DNA of 64,000 nucleotides from Phreatobacter cathodiphilus (GCF_003008515.1 NZ_CP027668.1:4430446-4494445), one strand, 5' to 3'. Shown: positions 19,014-27,903, numbered from the stretch's first letter. Notes: generated by a model not told the origin, from the sequence alone. Numbers and translations: made by a program.

Positions 19014-22000
19014 GTGGGCGTGGCGCGGAGTGAATTGGCCGTTCGGGTGGATCGCGGCCGCAGGACCATGTCGCGGCCCGGCGTCGATTACCGGGACATC
19101 GCGCTGGAATCAGTCGATCACGGCTTCTGCGTCTTCGATTCCAGCCTGACCATTCGCCTTTCCAACCGCCGCATGCTGGATCTGTTCGGCATGCCCGAGG
19201 AGGTCGCCAGCGTCGGCGCCTCCATGTACGGCCTGCTGCGCTACAGCGCCGAGCAGGATCGCCTCGACGGTGTTCCGCTGGAGCGGGCCTGGGCCGAGCG
19301 CCTCGCCCTGCTGGCGAAGGGCGAGCCCTTCTCGCGCCGGGAGCGCTTCGCCGACGGCCGCACCGTCCAGATCAGCTACCAGCCGGCTCCGGAAGGCTGC
19401 TGGGTGGCGATCCACCACGACATCACCGCCCAGCAACGGTTGGAGGACGAACTCAGGGCCCAGGCCACCATCTTCCGGGAGGCGCTCGAAAACATGTCGC
19501 ACGCTCTGGCCGTCTTCGATGCGTCGAAGCGGCTCGTGGTCTGCAACAGCCGCTATCCCGCCATGTACGGCTTCCAGCCGGGAGAGGTCACGCCCGGCAT
19601 CACCCTGAAGCAGATCTTCGCGCTAGGGCTGGAAAGGGGCATCTACGGCGGCGCCACGCTGGAAGAGCTCATAGACGAGGCCGACCGGAACATTGCCGCC
19701 GGGAAGGAGGTCGCCCGCCGCCGGCGGCTGCCCGATGGGCGCTGGATTCACACGCGGTCGCGGGCGACGCCTAACGGAGGCTGGGTCTTCACCGCCGAGG
19801 ACTTCACCGAGCGGGAACTCGCCATCCAGGCTCTCAACGAGCAGCACCAGCGCTTCGACGCGGCACTCAACGCCATGCCGCAGGCGCTGTGCATGTTCGA
19901 CGCGGACCACCGTCTCATCGTCTGCAACACCAATTACGTCACGCTCTTCCGCGCCGACCCGCAGGTGGTGAAGGCGGGCGTCAGCCTGCGCGAAATCTTC
20001 GAGCACGGCGTCCAGCTGGGGAGCTATCCCGGCATGACCGCTGACGACCTCGTTGCCCGGCGTCTCGAAGCGGTGGCCCGCGCCGACGGCAAGGCCTACG
20101 ACCAGCCGATGACGGACGGCCGCATCATCGCCGTGTCCATCGAGGCCATGGAGGGTGGCGGCTGGCTCGGCATGTTCGAGGACGTCACAGACCGCCGCCG
20201 CGCAGAGCGCGAGCGGGCCCTGGCGGTGGCCGCCATGCTCGAGCAGAACATCCTGATGGACGCGACGCTGGAGAGCATGGCGCAGGGCCTCTGCGTTTAC
20301 GACCGCGACTTCCGCATCGTCGTGCTCAACCGCCGCTACCGCGACATCTACGGACTCGGCCCGGACGAGGTGAGGCCCGGCATGACCATGCGGGAGGTCA
20401 TCGGCCGCAGCGTCGCCAAGGGCGCCCACGTCGTCGGCAAGTCGGCCGACGAAATCTGCGACGATTTCGTCCGCACCCTCATCGAAAACCAGGAGCCCGT
20501 GCTCCAGCGTCACCTCGCCGACGGCCGCATCATCGCGGTCAGGGCCCAGCCCATGGCGAATGGAGGCTGGGTCGCCACCTTCGAGGACATCACCGCTCAG
20601 GAGCGTGCCGCCCTCGCGCTGCGCGAGCAGCACCGCCGCTTCGACGCGGCGCTCAACAACATGGCGCATGGTCTCTGCATGCTCGACGAGGACCTCGACC
20701 TCATCGTTTGCAACAGCCGATATCTCGACATGTACGGCATGTCGCCGGAGGTGGTGCGGCCCGGCGTCACCATGCGCACCATCGTCGAGCACAGCATCGC
20801 GCTGGGCAACTACACCGAGGCGACGCCCGACGAGCTGCTGCAGAGCTATTTCGAGCGGCTCAGGAACGGCGATTTCCTGTCGCACCGCCGGCTCGCGGAC
20901 GGCCGCATCTTCAAGGTGCTCTACCATCCCATGCCCCACGGCGGCTGGGTGGCCATCCACGAGGACGTGACCGAGCGGCGCAAGGCCGAGGAGCACATCG
21001 TCCACCTCGCCCACCACGATTCGCTCACCGGCCTGCCGAACCGCGTGCTGTTCCGCCAGCGCATGACCGAGGGGCTCGAGGATGTCGGCCGCTCGGGTGC
21101 CCCGCTGGCGCTGCTCTGCCTCGACCTCGACCATTTCAAGTCGATCAACGACACGCTGGGCCATCCAGTCGGCGACGGTCTTCTGACCATGGTGGCGGAG
21201 CGGCTCGGGCAGGCGGTCGGCGCCGCCGGCACGATCGCCCGGCTGGGCGGCGACGAGTTCGCCATCCTGTTGCACCGCGCCGGCCGCGACGAGGCGGAGA
21301 GTCTGGCGCGCCGGCTCGTGCGCGACATGTCGGAGCCCTTCGTCGTCGAAGGACACTTGATCAATACGGGGATCAGTGTCGGCATCGCTCTCGCGCCGGA
21401 GGACGCCGCCACCGGCGACCACCTGATGAAGGCGGCCGATCTCGCCCTCTACCGCGCGAAGTCGGAAGGGCGGGCCATGTTCCGCTTCTTCGAGCCGCAG
21501 ATGAGCGAGCGGCTGGAGGCGCGCCGTCATCTCGAGCTCGACCTGAGGCAGGCCCTACAGACCAACGAGTTCCACCTCGTCTTCCAGCCGCAAGTGGCCA
21601 GCGCCGACCTCGGCCTCGCTGGTTTCGAGGCGTTGATCCGCTGGAATCACGCCTTCCGCGGGGCCGTGCCGCCGGCCGATTTCATCCCCCTGGCCGAGGA
21701 GACCGGCCTGATCCGCACCCTCGGTGAATGGGTGCTGGTGGAGGCCTGTGCCGAGGCGGCCCGCTGGTCGGATTCGATCCAGGTCGCCGTCAACCTGTCG
21801 CCGATCCAGTTCAAGGACCGCTCGCTGGTGGCGACCGTCCGACGCGCCTTGGCCGAAAGCGGGCTCAGGCCCGGGCGCCTCGAACTGGAGATCACCGAGG
21901 CCGTTCTCCTCCAGCGCGACGACGTCACCATCGCCATGCTGCACGAGCTGCGCGCCCTCGGTGTGCGCATCGCCATGGACGATTTCGGCGTCGGCTATTC

Positions 22001-22295
22001 CTCGCTGAGCTACCTGCGCAGCTTCCCCTTCGACAAGATCAAGATCGACCGCTCGTTCGTCGGCGATCTCGGCCAGAGCCGCGACAACGTCGCCATCGTC
22101 AGAGCCATGGCCGATCTCGGCGCCAGCCTCGGCATCGAGACGACGGCCGAGGGGGTGGAGACCGAAGATCAGCTCGCCATCGTGCGCGGCTGCGGTTGCA
22201 CCCACGTCCAGGGCTATCTCGTCAGCCCGCCCCGCCCGGCCGCCGAGCTGCCGGCGCTCATCGCCTCCCTCGCCGCCGGCCGCAGGGCCGGCTGA
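19014..22295 (+). CDS. Five-PAS GGDEF-EAL cyclic-di-GMP protein
   Basis: A 1093-residue, apparently cytoplasmic protein with no membrane segments. Five successive PAS modules of the PAS_7 type occupy roughly residues 20-660, each marked by a variant of ALxxMxxGLCxFDxxxRLxVCNxRY. GGDEF (~665-830) has an intact RLGGDEF but no RxxD inhibitory site just upstream; EAL (~840-1085) is intact (GFEALIRW, LEITEAVLL, DDFGVGYSSL, KIKIDRSFV, TAEGVET). Both activities are therefore possible. The GTG at 19014 has a GGGAG 6 bases upstream; ATG 19068 (MSRPGVDY) is a good alternative. It stands alone and ends 6 bases from the convergent flavin reductase gene. Confidence 0.88.
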   Translation: MGVARSELAVRVDRGRRTMSRPGVDYRDIALESVDHGFCVFDSSLTIRLSNRRMLDLFGMPEEVASVGASMYGLLRYSAEQDRLDGVPLERAWAERLALLAKGEPFSRRERFADGRTVQISYQPAPEGCWVAIHHDITAQQRLEDELRAQATIFREALENMSHALAVFDASKRLVVCNSRYPAMYGFQPGEVTPGITLKQIFALGLERGIYGGATLEELIDEADRNIAAGKEVARRRRLPDGRWIHTRSRATPNGGWVFTAEDFTERELAIQALNEQHQRFDAALNAMPQALCMFDADHRLIVCNTNYVTLFRADPQVVKAGVSLREIFEHGVQLGSYPGMTADDLVARRLEAVARADGKAYDQPMTDGRIIAVSIEAMEGGGWLGMFEDVTDRRRAERERALAVAAMLEQNILMDATLESMAQGLCVYDRDFRIVVLNRRYRDIYGLGPDEVRPGMTMREVIGRSVAKGAHVVGKSADEICDDFVRTLIENQEPVLQRHLADGRIIAVRAQPMANGGWVATFEDITAQERAALALREQHRRFDAALNNMAHGLCMLDEDLDLIVCNSRYLDMYGMSPEVVRPGVTMRTIVEHSIALGNYTEATPDELLQSYFERLRNGDFLSHRRLADGRIFKVLYHPMPHGGWVAIHEDVTERRKAEEHIVHLAHHDSLTGLPNRVLFRQRMTEGLEDVGRSGAPLALLCLDLDHFKSINDTLGHPVGDGLLTMVAERLGQAVGAAGTIARLGGDEFAILLHRAGRDEAESLARRLVRDMSEPFVVEGHLINTGISVGIALAPEDAATGDHLMKAADLALYRAKSEGRAMFRFFEPQMSERLEARRHLELDLRQALQTNEFHLVFQPQVASADLGLAGFEALIRWNHAFRGAVPPADFIPLAEETGLIRTLGEWVLVEACAEAARWSDSIQVAVNLSPIQFKDRSLVATVRRALAESGLRPGRLELEITEAVLLQRDDVTIAMLHELRALGVRIAMDDFGVGYSSLSYLRSFPFDKIKIDRSFVGDLGQSRDNVAIVRAMADLGASLGIETTAEGVETEDQLAIVRGCGCTHVQGYLVSPPRPAAELPALIASLAAGRRAG

Positions 22296-22301
22296 GGACG
22301 A

Positions 22302-22943
22302 TCACAGGCCGGCGGGACGCTTGCCGGCCGCCCAGGCCGCGTGATCGACACGTTCGAGGCCGAAGACTTCCTGCTGGCGCGCGTAGAGATTGCCGAACAG
22401 GCGGCCCACCGGCCGGTAGCGCGCCATGTCGACGTTGAAGCGCTCATCCATGACGTCCTCGCGCACGTGGACGTGCAACACCCGGCCGATGAGGAGCTCG
22501 CGCTGCGGCCCGAAGTTCAGAGACAGTTCGCGCACGCATTCGAGAGCGGCCGGCGCCTCGGCTATCCGGGGCGGGCGCACCTTGTCCGACGCCGCCGTCG
22601 TCAGGCCGACGGCACTCACCTCCGACACCCCGGCGGGGAAATCGGTGGCGCAGGCGTTCATCGCATCCGCCAGGGGTTCGTCGACGAGGTTGACCACGAA
22701 ATCGCCGGTCGCCGCGATGTTGCGTGTGGTGTCCTTCGGGGAATGGTCCGCCTTGTGCTGCAGGCCCAGCACCACGAGCGGCGGCGCCTCCGAGAAGACG
22801 TTGAAGAAGGAGAAGGGCGCCGCATTGACCACGCCCTCCGCGCTCATGGTGGAGACCAGCGCGATCGGCCGCGGCACGACCAGGGAGCAGAGGATCTTGT
22901 AGACCCGGTCATCGGCCAGGCTGTCGAGGGCAATGGATCGCAT
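22302..22943 (-). CDS. Flavin reductase family protein (FMN-binding split barrel)
   Basis: A 213-residue protein of the flavin-reductase-like split-barrel family, recognised by CSLVVPRPIALVSTMSAEGVVNAAPFSFFNVFSEAPPL (quoted in pieces: CSLVVPRPIALVSTMS and NAAPFSFFNVFSEAPP), which forms the FMN site, and a mid-region TGDFVVNLVDEPLADAMN. Members either reduce free flavin for a partner monooxygenase or act as FMN-binding proteins of unknown role. It is the last of a minus-strand run after the PCu(A)C genes, 28 bases downstream, so co-transcription is possible, but a functional link with copper is not evident. Confidence 0.85.
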   Translation of the reverse strand: MRSIALDSLADDRVYKILCSLVVPRPIALVSTMSAEGVVNAAPFSFFNVFSEAPPLVVLGLQHKADHSPKDTTRNIAATGDFVVNLVDEPLADAMNACATDFPAGVSEVSAVGLTTAASDKVRPPRIAEAPAALECVRELSLNFGPQRELLIGRVLHVHVREDVMDERFNVDMARYRPVGRLFGNLYARQQEVFGLERVDHAAWAAGKRPAGL

Positions 22944-22971
22944 GGGTTCTATCCGATAGGGCGGCAGGGTC

Positions 22972-23406
22972 TCAGCTGGAATAGGGCGATCGCTCGACCC
23001 AGACCTCGACCTCCTTGGGACCGTTGCGCTCGAACACCAAGGTCAGCGGAAAGCGGTCCCGCACCTTCAGCGGCCGCGTCAAGGCTGTCAGCAGGATATG
23101 CGGGCCGTCGACGCGCATGCCGATGGGCCGGCGCGGGACGATGTCCCATCGCGCCGCCGGGGGCTGGCCGGCAACCGGGACGAAGTGGACCGCCTCCGCC
23201 GCCGGCGAGCGGGCCGAGATGAGAACGTCCGGCCTGTCTTGCACGACGGCCAGCGGCATGAAGGCGCGGGTGGTCGGCGCCTCGGAGGGCAGACACCAGG
23301 CGTGGCCGATCATCAGGTCGCCATGGCGATAGGAGTGGGCGAAGGCCTCGCCCGCGGCGAGCGCCGCGGGAAGGGCCAGGACCGTACGGCGGTTGAACCC
23401 GGACAT
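22972..23406 (-). CDS. PCu(A)C-like periplasmic protein with lost Met ligands
   Basis: A 144-residue exported protein (Tat/Sec-like signal MSGFNRRTVLALPAALAAG) with the PCu(A)C cupredoxin-like fold: HAWCLPS, SARSPAAEAVHF, GPHILLTALTRPLKVRDRFP, LTLVFERNGPKEVEVWV. In functional copper chaperones the site is H-x-M, x10, M and H-x-M. Here both His positions remain (H74 and H103), but the Met positions are V76, W87 and L105, so copper binding in the usual manner is doubtful. The start overlaps the stop of the upstream canonical paralogue (TGATG), so the two are translated together. It may be a divergent partner or bind another metal. Confidence 0.78.
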   Translation of the reverse strand: MSGFNRRTVLALPAALAAGEAFAHSYRHGDLMIGHAWCLPSEAPTTRAFMPLAVVQDRPDVLISARSPAAEAVHFVPVAGQPPAARWDIVPRRPIGMRVDGPHILLTALTRPLKVRDRFPLTLVFERNGPKEVEVWVERSPYSS

Positions 23407-23912
23407 CAGTGCCTCGGTGTCCCGTGGCCGTGGCCACCCGTAGGGCCGGGAGCCCCCACCGGGGCGACGCTGTAGTCGATGGTCACCGCCCCCGCCTTCT
23501 CGAACACCAGAGTGCCGCGCAGCGGCGCGCCGGTGCGGATCTGCTGCGCCAGGTCCATGAACATCATGTGGTAGCCGCCGGGCCGCAGCTCGACCGTCCC
23601 GCCTGCGGGAATCTCGATGCCGCCGCGCACCTCGCGCATGCGCATGACGCCGTCCACCGTCGCCATCTCGTGCACCTCGACGCGGGGGGCGCCGGGGAAG
23701 GTGCCGCCGACGAGGCGGTCCGCCGTCGCGCCGGTGTTGCGGATCACCATGAACCCGCCGGCGACCCGGGCTCCGCCGGGCGTCGCCCGCGTCCAGGGCG
23801 CCTCGACGACGATCGGCCCGGCGCGGAAGGTCGTGGCGCCGTGGGTCTGGGCCCAGGCGGGGGCAAGGGGAAGGATGGCGGCCGCAGCCGCGAGGAAAAG
23901 ACGTCTGTTCAT
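23406..23912 (-). CDS. Periplasmic copper chaperone PCu(A)C
   Basis: A 168-residue protein with a signal peptide (MNRRLFLAAAAAILPLAPAWA). The full copper site is present: H81-E-M83, M92 ten residues later, and H115-M-M117 (GGYHMMFM), with the family core APWTRATPGGARVAGGFMVIRN (here given only up to 20 residues: TRATPGGARVAGGFMVIRN). A His-rich tail (GGHGHG) may add metal-binding capacity. PCu(A)C delivers Cu(I) to the CuA or CuB site of cytochrome c oxidase, together with Sco-type proteins. Its downstream neighbour is a degenerate paralogue and its upstream neighbour a small Cys/His-containing exported protein. Confidence 0.9.
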   Translation of the reverse strand: MNRRLFLAAAAAILPLAPAWAQTHGATTFRAGPIVVEAPWTRATPGGARVAGGFMVIRNTGATADRLVGGTFPGAPRVEVHEMATVDGVMRMREVRGGIEIPAGGTVELRPGGYHMMFMDLAQQIRTGAPLRGTLVFEKAGAVTIDYSVAPVGAPGPTGGHGHGTPRH

Positions 23913-23950
23913 GGATCAGTGTCCCGTTGGAAGGATAGGGCGTGGCGGCG

Positions 23951-24292
23951 TCAGGCGACGGCCGGCGGCGCTCTCGGGGCATGATCGAAGGTAGGCCGGG
24001 GCGGGACCCGCTGGGCCTGCCGCACGCTCGTCGCGCCCGACGCGATCGCGACGCGGACCGGCCGCGCCCCGGCCGGCGGGGGAGTGGCGGCATCGCCGGA
24101 TGGCACCACCCGGCAATGGTCGTCGCAGGACGCGGGATGTTCGGGAACGCCCTTGTCGGTCGCCGGGATGCAGAAGTCCGTCGGCACCGCGGCGCCGACG
24201 AGGCGGTGGGCTCGCGCCGCATGGGACAGCAGGCCCTCCGCCGGCGGGGCGAAGGCGAGCAGCAGGACGAGGGCGAGGCGCAGGTGGCGCAT
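23951..24292 (-). CDS. Small exported Cys/His protein in the copper cluster (DUF2946-like)
   Basis: A 113-residue protein with an N-terminal signal peptide (MRHLRLALVLLLAFAPPAEG) followed by Cys and His residues spaced in the way of DUF2946-like proteins (DFC near residue 41, CDDHC at ~56-60) and a Pro/Ala-rich tail. Such small proteins commonly sit beside copper chaperone genes, and this one precedes the PCu(A)C pair by 38 bases on the same strand. Family assignment is by pattern only; a metal-related periplasmic role is inferred from context. Confidence 0.65.
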   Translation of the reverse strand: MRHLRLALVLLLAFAPPAEGLLSHAARAHRLVGAAVPTDFCIPATDKGVPEHPASCDDHCRVVPSGDAATPPPAGARPVRVAIASGATSVRQAQRVPPRPTFDHAPRAPPAVA

Positions 24293-24345
24293 GGGGCCTT
24301 TTACGGGCCGCCGCCGTCCGGATCAATGCGGCAGAGCGGCGGCCG

Positions 24346-25029
24346 TCAGCGTCGCTGGGGCGGAGTCGCCGGCGCAGTCTGCGGCGCGGCCGGCGTCTGT
24401 CCCTGGACGACCGGTGCGGACTGTTTGCAGTCCGTCAGCCAGACGTCATAGACGGCGTGCTCGACACCGGAGAGGCCCGGGCTCGCGGCGAACATCCAGC
24501 CGCCGTAGATGCGGCGGACCTCGCCGGTGAGCGTCACCTCGTCCACCTCGACGAAGGAGGTGGTCTGCGGCGTCTCCGTCGGCGGCCGGGTGTAGCAGAC
24601 CCGCGGCGTCACCTGGAGCGCACCGAACTGGACCGTCTCGTCGATGGCGACGTCGAAGCTGATGATGCGGCCGGTGATCTTGTCGAGGCCGGAGAAGACG
24701 GCCGTCGGATTGGAGATGCGCTGGCGCGGCGGCGCGATCACGGTCTCGTCGGGCGCGGGTGCCACGGTCTCGCCGGGCAGGGCCTGGCGCCGCTCGCGAG
24801 GCGCATCGGGCTGGGACGGCGGCGTGTCCGAGGGGGCTGCGGGTCGCGCAGGGCGAGGCGGGCGCGGCGCCGGGGCCGCCTGGCCGGGGGGCGGGGGGCG
24901 CTGCTGTGTCGTCGGCGGCGGGCCGAGCTGGAGCTGGGCGAAGGCGGGAGCGCCGGCGGGCGGAACCGCGGAGGGAGCGAGGACGGCGAGCCCCGTCAGC
25001 GCCGAAAGGATCCAAATCTTGTTCGCCAA
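24346..25029 (-). CDS. DUF2155 domain-containing exported protein
   Basis: A 227-residue protein with a signal peptide (residues 1-32), a Pro/Ala-rich, presumably disordered segment to about residue 105, and a C-terminal DUF2155 domain recognised by RIISFDVAIDETVQFGALQV, RVCYTRPPTETPQT and IYGGWMFAASPGLSGVEH, with two cysteines (VCYTRP and LTDCK) that could form a disulfide. The domain is widespread in alphaproteobacteria with no known biochemical activity. It follows the NDUFA12 gene on the same strand after 123 bases, an arrangement I believe to be common in the group. Confidence 0.88.
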   Translation of the reverse strand: MANKIWILSALTGLAVLAPSAVPPAGAPAFAQLQLGPPPTTQQRPPPPGQAAPAPRPPRPARPAAPSDTPPSQPDAPRERRQALPGETVAPAPDETVIAPPRQRISNPTAVFSGLDKITGRIISFDVAIDETVQFGALQVTPRVCYTRPPTETPQTTSFVEVDEVTLTGEVRRIYGGWMFAASPGLSGVEHAVYDVWLTDCKQSAPVVQGQTPAAPQTAPATPPQRR

Positions 25030-25152
25030 GGCCTGTTCTAACGTCCCTGTTGCCGGGCCCGTGCCGCCTGGGCGGGGCCGGTCCGGCGTCCGGCGCTCAC
25101 TATCGCCGCGAAAATGGCGGAACCGTGCCGCCCCGGCGGTCGGGCTGGGGCC

Positions 25153-25560
25153 TTACGGACCGGGCGTCCAGGCCTGGTAGTCGCCCGTCGCCTTCGGCCG
25201 GCGGCCGGCGGCGAGCGTGGAGCCCGGCGGCCGATAGGCTTCGGCGGTGCCGGTGCCGTTCGGCTTGTGCGGCTGCTGCCAGGGGCGGGGCTGATAGGAG
25301 CCCGCCGTCGGCGGCTCAGCGACGCGATGGTGCATCCAGCCGTACCAGCCGGGCGGAATGGCCGAGGCGTCCGCATAGCCGTTGTAGACGACCCAGCGCC
25401 GCTCGTGGCCGAGCGCCGGATCCTTGTCGAAGCGCGAGCGGTAATATTTGTTGCCGAATTCGTCCTCGCCGACGAACACGCCCACCCGCCAGATGGTGAA
25501 CTGGGTCCCAAAGGTCTGGCTGTTCCACCAGGTGAAGAACTTGAGGAAGAAGGACTTCAT
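25153..25560 (-). CDS. NADH:ubiquinone oxidoreductase NDUFA12-type subunit
   Basis: A 135-residue homologue of the mitochondrial complex I accessory subunit NDUFA12 (B17.2), which alphaproteobacteria share with mitochondria. The family core is visible: TRVGVFVGEDEFGNKYY-like sequence (here WRVGVFVGEDEFGNKYY), RRWVVYNGYADASAIPPGWY and GWMHH. It binds peripherally near the Q-module of complex I. The C-terminal ~45 residues are Pro/Gly-rich and variable. It lies away from any nuo cluster in this window. Confidence 0.92.
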   Translation of the reverse strand: MKSFFLKFFTWWNSQTFGTQFTIWRVGVFVGEDEFGNKYYRSRFDKDPALGHERRWVVYNGYADASAIPPGWYGWMHHRVAEPPTAGSYQPRPWQQPHKPNGTGTAEAYRPPGSTLAAGRRPKATGDYQAWTPGP

Positions 25561-25643
25561 CGCCTGCCCGCGCGCGCATGTCGATCAGACCGGTTCATGC
25601 CACCCGCCTCCCCGAATGTCCAGCAGGGACCGGCCGCCATGCA

Positions 25644-25671
25644 AAACGGCCGCCCCCTTGGGCGGCCGTTT
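25644..25671 (-). terminator. Intrinsic terminator of the DUF2076 gene
   Basis: A perfect 12-base stem (AAACGGCCGCCC / GGGCGGCCGTTT) with a 4-base loop lies 24 bases after the DUF2076 stop codon. On the minus strand the stem is followed by TTTTG, giving a short U-run. Confidence 0.8.
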
Positions 25672-25694
25672 CATCCCCTGTCGTCGCGGCGTCG

Positions 25695-26624
25695 TCAGAT
25701 GTCGTCGCCTCCGAAATCGTCGTAGCCGCCGCCATCGTCATAGCCGGAGTCGTAACCGGCATGGTTATCGGCGTTGTAGTCGCCGTAGCCACCCTTCTCC
25801 GCGCTCTGCTCGCCGCCGCTCCCGTCACCGCCGGTGAAGCTGTCCTGCGGCGCCGACTTCTCCGCCGACTGCTGGGCGTCCGACGCCGGCGTGGAGGCCG
25901 ACGGCGTCGAGGCCGGCGTGGCCGAGGCGGTGCGCGCGCCGCCACCCATCATGCTGGAAATCGCGCTGGCCGCCAGCATGCCGCCGGCGACGCCGACAGC
26001 CGCGGAGGCCGCCGTGGCGAGGAAACCGCCACCGCCGCCGCCCTGCTGGGCCGGCGCCGCCTGCTGACCCCACGGACCACCCGCGGGACCACCCGCCGGA
26101 CCGCCCATGGGAGCGCCCATCGGCCGGCCCCAGGGACCGCCCGGCTGACCATAGCCGCCCTGCGGCGGGCCACCGAACTGGCCCTGCGGCGGGGCGCCGT
26201 AGCCCTGCGGCGGGCCGCCCTGCGGCTGACCGAAGCCGGGCGGGGGCGGCGCCATGCCGGTGTTGAGGGGACGGGGCGGCATCGGCGGCGGGGCCGCGGG
26301 CTTGGAGCCGAAGATGCTCGACAGGAAGCCGCCGCTCTGCTGCTGCTCGGCCTGGCGCTGCACCTGCTGGAGGTGCTGCTGCATCTGGTCGACCTGGCTC
26401 TGTAGGGACTGCACCTGGCCCTGGAGCTGCTCGTTCTGCTTCGACAGGTCGTTCAGGGCCTGGTCGGAGACATACATCGTCTGCAGCAGGGCATAGACCG
26501 CGCCCGGCTGCTGGACGAGACGCTCCTTGATGAAGGTATCGACCGCAGGGTCGCGCTGCTGGCTCTCCGCCGACTTCAGGCGGTCGAACAGTCCGGCGAT
26601 GATATCGCGTTCCTGTTGGTTCAT
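25695..26624 (-). CDS. DUF2076 family protein
   Basis: A 309-residue protein. The N-terminal ~90 residues are the DUF2076 signature (MNQQERDIIAGLFDRLKSAE, then PGAVYALLQTMYVSDQAL), followed by a coiled-coil segment (~75-115, NEQLQGQVQSLQSQVDQMQQ), a Gly/Pro/Gln-rich middle (~125-205), an Ala/Gly-rich hydrophobic patch (GFLATAASAAVGVAGGMLAA) and an acidic Tyr/Gly/Asp-rich tail ending DDFGGDDI. Members are called periplasmic ligand-binding sensor-like proteins in databases, but no function is established. The start at 26624 is fixed by GGAGGA 9 bases upstream and by the family N-terminus. Confidence 0.88.
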   Translation of the reverse strand: MNQQERDIIAGLFDRLKSAESQQRDPAVDTFIKERLVQQPGAVYALLQTMYVSDQALNDLSKQNEQLQGQVQSLQSQVDQMQQHLQQVQRQAEQQQSGGFLSSIFGSKPAAPPPMPPRPLNTGMAPPPPGFGQPQGGPPQGYGAPPQGQFGGPPQGGYGQPGGPWGRPMGAPMGGPAGGPAGGPWGQQAAPAQQGGGGGGFLATAASAAVGVAGGMLAASAISSMMGGGARTASATPASTPSASTPASDAQQSAEKSAPQDSFTGGDGSGGEQSAEKGGYGDYNADNHAGYDSGYDDGGGYDDFGGDDI

Positions 26625-26877
26625 GGGGAAAGATCCTCCGGAAGAACGTTCGTGGCGGGTCGCCCCCGCGTCGCGCCTGTCTGGCATCGTCTCGTTGCGA
26701 TCTGATGTCGCGCTGCCGAGCCGTGCCGTTGGGCTCCGGGAAGATGGTACATGCCTTTGCGGCGCGCCAGAGGCGGCCGGGGGGCGTGGCGGCAAGTCGC
26801 AGCCCCCCACGGCGCCCGGACGAGAAAAAGGCCGGGGCGAACCCCGGCCTTCGTGCAGATCGTCCGGCGGTGCGGAC
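26625..26877. other. Intergenic region upstream of DUF2076 gene
   Basis: About 250 bases holding the promoter region of the DUF2076 gene (minus strand) and, at its right end, the terminator of the TorF-family gene. No coding sequence is supported here. Confidence 0.5.
26825..26851 (-). terminator. Intrinsic terminator of the TorF-family gene
   Basis: On the minus strand a 10-base perfect stem (AAGGCCGGGG / CCCCGGCCTT) closes a TTCG tetraloop and is followed by a run of T (complement of AAAAA at 26825-26829). It lies 27 bases after the stop codon of the outer membrane protein gene. Confidence 0.9.
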
Positions 26878-27756
26878 TTATTTGTAGGGCAGCTTCGACC
26901 ACTGCAGGTCGACCGAGAGGGTCGCGACGACGCTGTGTCCGCACCAGTTAGACCGGCCCGACCCGGTGAACACGCCGCGGTAGTCGCCGGTGGTGGCGAA
27001 GCACTGCTGCGAGGTCAGGTTGGTGCCGTGATAGCGCAGGTCGAGGGTCAGGAAGTCCTTGTAGGTCCATGACACGCCGGCGTTCCAGTACACGTAGTCC
27101 TGGAGGTTGACGCCGCCGAGATAGCCGTAGGTGGTGCCGAGCCAGTAATGGCCGACGGCGCCGGAAATGGCGAAGTCGTTCGGGAGCTTGTACTTGGCGT
27201 TGACCTCGCCGTAGGTGCCGTAGGCGCCCGTGCCGAGCCAGTTCGGCGCGTAGTAGAGAGCGGCGCCGACGTTGAGCTGCGGGGTGATGTCGTAGCCGAC
27301 CTTGCCGTAGAACTCGACGAAGTTGGAACGGTTGGCGGTCCAGATGCCGGCGAAGCCCGCCGGGGCCGGCGGCGACGTGGTGATGAACTGCGTCTCGTTG
27401 GGGTAGAGGTAGTACATCACGCCGAGGTCGAAGGTGGCGTCGCCGACCACCGGGCGGATGCCGGCATAGAGGTCGACCTCGCCGATCGGGCGATTCGGCA
27501 GCTTCGTGGTCCAGTACGCGGCGCCGGCGTAGAGCCAGCCATAGCGCGCCTCGCCGTAGACGTTGATGGCCGGGCCACGGGCCGACTGGGAGATGCCGCG
27601 GAAATTGTAGTCCGACATCACCTTGCCGCCGAAGGCGAAGTCGAAGGCCCAGGGGGCGGGGGCCGCGATCGGCGCCGGGGCCGCGACATCGGCTGCGAAA
27701 GCCTGGCTTCCCAACGTCGCGGCCAGAAGGCCCGTCAGCATCGTCTTGCGAAACAT
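26878..27756 (-). CDS. TorF family putative outer membrane porin
   Basis: A 292-residue protein with a signal peptide (MFRKTMLTGLLAATLGSQAF, cleavage after AFAA), then a predicted beta-barrel with alternating aromatic/polar strands. The start of the barrel, GGKVMSDYNFRGISQSARGP, is the hallmark of the TIGR02001/Gcw_chp (TorF) family. Two cysteines (QQCFATT and NWCGH) near the C-terminus could pair in a loop. It probably forms an outer membrane channel or barrel; the solute is unknown. It stands alone with its own terminator. Confidence 0.88.
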   Translation of the reverse strand: MFRKTMLTGLLAATLGSQAFAADVAAPAPIAAPAPWAFDFAFGGKVMSDYNFRGISQSARGPAINVYGEARYGWLYAGAAYWTTKLPNRPIGEVDLYAGIRPVVGDATFDLGVMYYLYPNETQFITTSPPAPAGFAGIWTANRSNFVEFYGKVGYDITPQLNVGAALYYAPNWLGTGAYGTYGEVNAKYKLPNDFAISGAVGHYWLGTTYGYLGGVNLQDYVYWNAGVSWTYKDFLTLDLRYHGTNLTSQQCFATTGDYRGVFTGSGRSNWCGHSVVATLSVDLQWSKLPYK

Positions 27757-27903
27757 CTGCGTCTCCCGCCTGCGGGCACGTCTGGCGCGCCCAAATCACC
27801 ACAAGTTCGTCACAATGACGTCACGCGGGGGCCACGCAGGACAAGACGAAAAAGCGGGCAAATACCCGTAATTTGCCCAAAGACGATGCAAACAATTCCA
27901 ATG

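Noticed and set aside
22972..24222. Single long minus-strand frame of 416 codons
   Set aside because: Only its last 144 codons are protein-like (the Met-less PCu(A)C protein); the upstream part overlaps the canonical PCu(A)C gene and the small Cys/His protein in another frame.
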